Source: CAZGXQ01 sp964530195 (GTDB lineage: Bacteria > Patescibacteriota > Minisyncoccia > Minisyncoccales > GBS-2). Taken from it: a stretch of DNA of 8,875 nt. The stretch covers positions 1 through 8,875 of the forward strand of contig CAZGXQ010000019.1 in assembly GCA_964530195.1 (NCBI GenBank), in the 5' to 3' direction. The translations under genes and the position numbers were made by a program. Numbering within the stretch: the first letter of the stretch is position 1; each line of letters opens with the position of its first letter. Under the pieces are notes generated by a model. It searched no databases. It was not told where the DNA came from and saw only the letters and a list, made by a program, of their open reading frames with translations. Shown piece after piece: positions 6,204-8,875 of this stretch.

Positions 6204-6249
6204 CAAATTCTAAATTTAAGTTTGCAAAATGAAGATTGCAAGTTTATGA
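6201..6249 (+). repeat. Degenerate heptamer array and hairpin in the rpsK-rpsD gap
   Basis: Phased 7-base units run TTGCAAA (6201), TTCTAAA (6208), TTTAAGT (6215), TTGCAAA (6222), ATGAAGA (6229), TTGCAAG (6236) and TTTATGA (6243). The TTGCAA words recur at 21- and 14-base steps. TTGCAAA (6201-6207) and TTTGCAA (6221-6227) can pair, and a G-U and a U-A pair extend the stem to nine over a nine-base loop. It may be a repeat remnant, an S4-responsive leader, or both. Confidence 0.45.
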
Positions 6250-6875
6250 AAAAACAAAAATGTAAAATCTGCAGAAGGGCAGGAGTTAAACTTTTCTTGA
6301 AAGGAGAAAAGTGTGTTTCAGCTAAATGTCCAATGATAAAAAGGCCATATCCTCCTGGTCTTCCAGGAAAAAGAAGAAAGAGTCCCCCTTCAGAGTATGC
6401 GAGACAATTAAGAGAAAAACAGAAATTAAAAGCAATCTATGGGCTTAGAGAACGTCAATTTAAAAAATACGTAAAGGAAGTTTTGGAAAAAAGAGGAAAA
6501 GTTCCAGATGCCTCCGAAGCTTTAATAAAAATATTAGAATCAAGATTAGATAATGTAGTTTTTCGTTTAGGTTTTGCAAAATCAAGGACTCAAGCTCGTC
6601 AATTAATTTCTCACGGACACTTTATGGTAAACAATAGATCAGTGAATATTCCTTCTTATTTGGTAAAAAAAGGCGATGTTATTTCTTTGAAACCCCAAAA
6701 ACAAAAAAAGGTCATTTTTGAGCAATTAAAAATTTTGTTGAAAAATCATCAACCCCCTTCATGGTTAAAACTAAATCCTGAAAAATTAGAAGGGGAAGTG
6801 GTCGGAGAGCCAACTTTAAAAGAAGTTGCGCCTCCAGTTGAAATTTCGAGAATTTTTGAGTATTATTCAAAATAA
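6246..6875 (+). CDS. rpsD: Ribosomal protein S4 (uS4), zinc-binding form
   Basis: S4 is a primary 16S rRNA binder that starts 30S assembly. From the ATG at 6246 it has 209 aa, the family norm. The N-terminus carries a C+ zinc site: CKIC (C6, C9), then C23 and C28 in GEKCVSAKCPM. The central RQLREKQKLKAIYGLRERQF segment follows, then the S4 RNA-binding domain SRLDNVVFRLGFAKSRTQARQLISHGHFMVN. I prefer 6246 over the upstream TTG (6201) because MKKQKCKICRR is where S4 proteins normally begin. However, the TTG has a good Shine-Dalgarno and this ATG has none. S4 is an autogenous regulator in E. coli and Bacillus, so the structured 46-base gap before this gene deserves attention. rpoA follows after two bases. 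Confidence 0.96.
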   Translation: MKKQKCKICRRAGVKLFLKGEKCVSAKCPMIKRPYPPGLPGKRRKSPPSEYARQLREKQKLKAIYGLRERQFKKYVKEVLEKRGKVPDASEALIKILESRLDNVVFRLGFAKSRTQARQLISHGHFMVNNRSVNIPSYLVKKGDVISLKPQKQKKVIFEQLKILLKNHQPPSWLKLNPEKLEGEVVGEPTLKEVAPPVEISRIFEYYSK

Positions 6876-6877
6876 AA

Positions 6878-7564
6878 ATGATTCCATTACCCAAAAAGCC
6901 AAAAATAATAAAAAAGGAAAAAAACAAAGCAACATTTGAAATAGAAGCTCTTTACCCAGGATATGGAGTTACGATTGGAAATGCTTTAAGGAGAGTTTTG
7001 CTTTCTTCTTTAGAGGGAGCAGCCGTTACTCAAATTAGAATTAAAGGTGTTCCTCATGAATTTACAACAATTCCAGGAGTAATGGAGGATGTGATTACAA
7101 TAATGCTTAATGTAAAAAAGATGAGATTTCAAATGTTTACTGATGAGCCCCAGATTGGAAAACTAAAAGTAAAAGGAGAAAAAGAAGTAAGGGGAGCTGA
7201 TTTTGAATTACCATCTCAAGTGAAATTGGTAAACCCAGATTGTCATATAGCTACCTTAACCTCAAAAAATGCTGAATTGGAAATGGAAATTCAAATTGAA
7301 AAGGGAGTTGGATATTTGGCGAGGGAAAGAAGGAAAAAAGAAAGAACACCCATTGGAACAATTTTAGTTGATGCTATTTTCACCCCTGTTAAAAAAGTAG
7401 GATTTCGGGTGGAAAATATGAGAGTTGGGGAAAGAACTGATTTCGATAGATTATTTTTAGAAATAGAAACGGATGGAATTTTAACCCCAGAAGAAGCTTT
7501 TAAAAAAGCATCAGAAATTTTAGCTGAGCACTTTAATTTCTTGAAAGAAGGTATAGAAAAATAG
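6878..7564 (+). CDS. rpoA: RNA polymerase alpha subunit, N-terminal domain only
   Basis: The alpha dimer seeds assembly of the polymerase core. This protein has 228 aa versus 329 in E. coli. The N-terminal domain is complete and well conserved: EALYPGYGVTIGNALRRVLL, SSLEGAAVTQIRIKGVPHEF, IPGVMEDVITIMLNVK, the VGYLARERR-type segment, PIGTILVDAIFTPVKKV, and the dimerisation helix near the end (EAFKKASEILAEHFNFL). The stop comes immediately after, where the flexible linker would begin, so the DNA-binding C-terminal domain is absent. rplQ starts one base later, leaving no room for a frameshifted CTD. Loss of the CTD removes UP-element binding and the usual contact point for many activators. The ATG follows rpsD by two bases with no Shine-Dalgarno, suggesting translational coupling. 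Confidence 0.96.
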   Translation: MIPLPKKPKIIKKEKNKATFEIEALYPGYGVTIGNALRRVLLSSLEGAAVTQIRIKGVPHEFTTIPGVMEDVITIMLNVKKMRFQMFTDEPQIGKLKVKGEKEVRGADFELPSQVKLVNPDCHIATLTSKNAELEMEIQIEKGVGYLARERRKKERTPIGTILVDAIFTPVKKVGFRVENMRVGERTDFDRLFLEIETDGILTPEEAFKKASEILAEHFNFLKEGIEK

Positions 7565-7565
7565 T

Positions 7566-7919
7566 ATGAGAAAAAGAAAAAAGGGAAGAAAATTGAGTAG
7601 AAAAAGAGATCAAAGAAAAGCGCTTTTAAGGGGCTTGATGGAAAGTTTGTTTTTAAAAAACAAAATCAAAACTACTTTAGCCAAAGCAAAAGAAGTTCAG
7701 CGTTTGGCAGAAAAACAAATTACTTTAGCAAAGAGAGGGAATCTCCATGCGAGAAGACTATTATTAAGAAAATTTTCCCCTTCAGTGGTTGAAAAACTCA
7801 TCAGAGAGATTGCCCCACAATATAAAGAAAGACCAGGCGGATACACAAGAATTATTAAATTAGGTCCGCGAAAAACTGATGGAGCCAAAATGGCTATTAT
7901 TGAATTAGTAAAAGATTAA
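7566..7919 (+). CDS. rplQ: Ribosomal protein L17 (bL17)
   Basis: L17 is a large-subunit protein near the exit tunnel. At 117 aa it has the family start MRKRKKGRKLSRKRDQRKAL and the segment IKTTLAKAKEVQRLAEKQITLAKRG. The typical ending is also present: RPGGYTRIIKLGPRKTDGA followed by MAIIELV. It begins one base after the rpoA stop and is the expected last gene of the alpha operon. A GAAGG lies about 14-15 bases upstream of the ATG, too far for an efficient Shine-Dalgarno. Confidence 0.97.
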   Translation: MRKRKKGRKLSRKRDQRKALLRGLMESLFLKNKIKTTLAKAKEVQRLAEKQITLAKRGNLHARRLLLRKFSPSVVEKLIREIAPQYKERPGGYTRIIKLGPRKTDGAKMAIIELVKD

Positions 7920-7930
7920 TTTTGAAATTT

Positions 7931-8278
7931 ATGGAAAGAAAAATTCACCAAATTGATGCAACCGGAAAAGTTCTTGGAAGATTGGCCACCCAAATTGCAA
8001 TTTTTTTGCAAGGAAAACACAAACCAAATTTCGACCCTTCAAAAGATATGGGAGATTTTGTGATAGTGAAAAATGTGGATAAAATGAAAATTACCGGAAG
8101 AAAGTTAGAGCAAAAGAAATATTATCGCCACTCAGGGTACTTGGGACACTTAAAAGAAATTCCTTTAAAAAAAATCTTTCTTCAAAAACCAAGCGAAGTT
8201 TTAAAAAGAGCAGTAATGAAGATGTTGCCAAAAAACAAGTTAAGGAAAAAAATGATCAAAAGATTAAAATTTGAATAA
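7931..8278 (+). CDS. rplM: Ribosomal protein L13 (uL13), shortened at both ends
   Basis: L13 is an early-assembly 50S protein. With the ATG at 7931 it has 115 aa, against 142 in E. coli. It starts directly at MERKIHQIDATGKVLGRLAT, skipping about 14 N-terminal residues. It ends at MLPKNKLRKKMIKRLKFE, without the roughly 13-residue C-terminal tail. The core motifs DATGKVLGRLAT, GDFVIVKNVDK, the RHSGYLG turn and AVMKMLPKN are intact, so it is probably functional. A TTG at 7922 would add only three residues. It lies 11 bases after rplQ and one base before rpsI, so L13 and S9 are joined to the alpha operon. Confidence 0.95.
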   Translation: MERKIHQIDATGKVLGRLATQIAIFLQGKHKPNFDPSKDMGDFVIVKNVDKMKITGRKLEQKKYYRHSGYLGHLKEIPLKKIFLQKPSEVLKRAVMKMLPKNKLRKKMIKRLKFE

Positions 8279-8279
8279 T

Positions 8280-8684
8280 ATGACAAAAGAAAAAGAAGAA
8301 TATTTTCAAGCTGTAGGAAGGAGAAAAACCGCTTCAGCCCAAGTGAAACTTTTCTTAAATGATGGGGGTCAAATCTTAATAAATGGAAGAGATTTGAAAG
8401 AATATTTTCCGACATTTTATCTCCAAAAAATCGTATTGAGTCCTCTTGAATTGGTAAAATGTGGGGATAAGTTCAGGATTTTGGTAAAAGTTAAGGGAGG
8501 GGGAAAAAACTCTCAAGCTGAAGCTATTCGACATGGCATTGCCAGAGCTTTGGTGCTTTTTAATCCAGATTTTAGGAAAAAATTAAAAAAAGCGGGATTT
8601 TTAAAAAGAGATCCAAGAATGAAAGAAAGAAAGAAACCTGGACTAAAAAGAGCAAGAAGAGCTCCTCAGTGGCAAAAGAGGTAA
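8280..8684 (+). CDS. rpsI: Ribosomal protein S9 (uS9)
   Basis: S9 is a 30S head protein whose C-terminal tail reaches the P-site tRNA. From the ATG at 8280 it has 134 aa. Motifs include YFQAVGRRKTASAQVKLF, the ILINGRDLKEYFP segment, VKVKGGGKNSQAEAIRHGIARAL, and a basic tail KKPGLKRARRAPQWQKR. The final Lys-Arg pair is kept, with Gln in place of the more usual Ser before it. An in-frame TTG at 8271 overlaps the rplM end and would add MNN, with no family support. It starts one base after rplM, without a Shine-Dalgarno. Confidence 0.97.
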   Translation: MTKEKEEYFQAVGRRKTASAQVKLFLNDGGQILINGRDLKEYFPTFYLQKIVLSPLELVKCGDKFRILVKVKGGGKNSQAEAIRHGIARALVLFNPDFRKKLKKAGFLKRDPRMKERKKPGLKRARRAPQWQKR

Positions 8685-8736
8685 AGTAGAGCTCTGGAGG
8701 CGAGTATTTGTAAATGGACAAAATAGGTTAAATGAA

Positions 8737-8875
8737 ATGCTAAAAGAATTAATTGATAAATTTTATTTGGAAAGGGAAAAGGAAAAAAGGAAAAAGGAAA
8801 AAGAAAGAATAAGGTTTTTTATCAGTGAAGCTGGAAAATGTCCAAGGATGATTTTTTTTAGATTTAAAAAAGCAC
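8737..8875 (+). CDS. Start of a probable PD-(D/E)XK nuclease (Cas4/RecB-like), 3'-truncated
   Basis: Only the first 46 codons lie in the window. The N-terminus is a short helical, very charged segment (MLKELIDKFYLEREKEK, then Lys/Glu/Arg to about residue 26). It is followed by ISEAGKCPRMIFFRFKKA, which resembles the N-terminal 'S....C.R..FF....A' motif of Cas4/RecB-type PD-(D/E)XK nucleases, where the Cys may bind an iron-sulfur cluster. The catalytic residues would lie beyond the window, so the family call is tentative. The ATG at 8737 is the first start codon in this frame; the frame is also open upstream into the rpsI end but has no other start. A 41-base purine-only run at 8769-8809 encodes the charged segment. 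No cas genes or CRISPR repeats are seen here. Confidence 0.5.
   Translation, partial: MLKELIDKFYLEREKEKRKKEKERIRFFISEAGKCPRMIFFRFKKA

Noticed and set aside
7546..7570. Frameshift hiding an alpha C-terminal domain
   Set aside because: rplQ begins one base after the rpoA stop and is itself intact, so no sequence remains for a CTD in any frame.
1548..8415. Antisense open frames of 60-110 codons opposite several genes
   Set aside because: Each lies opposite a conserved gene, is rich in Phe/Leu/Ser as expected from A/G-rich complementary strands, and shows no recognisable domain.
8658..8695. Inverted repeat AGAGCTC / GAGCTCT around the rpsI stop, as a terminator
   Set aside because: The loop is 24 bases and no T-run follows; GAGCTC is itself a palindrome, so the match is weak evidence.
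8769..8809. 41-base purine-only tract as a regulatory or triplex element
   Set aside because: It lies within an open coding frame and is explained by a Lys/Glu/Arg-rich segment in an A-rich genome.

Overview
This AT-rich window (roughly one third G+C by eye) is a gene-dense stretch of a small bacterial genome. Every supported gene lies on the + strand and gaps are mostly 0-45 bases. The probable source is a Patescibacteria/CPR lineage, most likely in the Parcubacteria group. This is an inference from several traits: a much reduced alanyl-tRNA synthetase, an RNA polymerase alpha subunit without its C-terminal domain, shortened ribosomal protein L13, a baseplate-J-like membrane protein of a kind I associate with Parcubacteria, and almost no Shine-Dalgarno sequences. 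TGA is used as an ordinary stop (ends of the GalT-like gene and tpiA), so the Gracilibacteria/Absconditabacteria code is not in use.

Layout. Bases 1-1984 hold a 5'-truncated GalT-like nucleotidyltransferase, triose-phosphate isomerase (tpiA, overlapping it by ATGA), and a YkuK/DUF458 RNase H-like protein. Bases 2009-3700 encode a mini alanyl-tRNA synthetase. Bases 3724-4983 encode a single-pass membrane protein with a baseplate-J-like extracytoplasmic region. From 5012 to 8684 runs a compact translation/transcription cluster: infA, rpmJ, rpsM, rpsK, rpsD, rpoA, rplQ, rplM, rpsI. It combines the classical alpha operon with the L13/S9 pair and probably makes one transcript. The window ends inside a gene whose start resembles a PD-(D/E)XK (Cas4/RecB-like) nuclease.

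How the parts fit. The membrane-protein gene and infA each have the same extended -10 element (TGCTAAAAT) with its hexamer ending 6-7 bases before the ATG, which predicts leaderless mRNAs. Most other starts lack a Shine-Dalgarno sequence. The alpha subunit has no CTD, so UP-element and many activator contacts should be impossible, which agrees with reliance on extended -10 promoters.

The least expected signal is short tandem arrays with 7- or 8-base periods. Three lie inside tpiA; two of these are near-identical 35-base octamer arrays read in different reading frames. A fourth, degenerate heptamer array fills the rpsK-rpsD gap. They look like a DNA-level repeat tolerated in surface loops and leaders. 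I found no CRISPR array, tRNA, rRNA or insertion sequence, and no convincing new multi-gene system.
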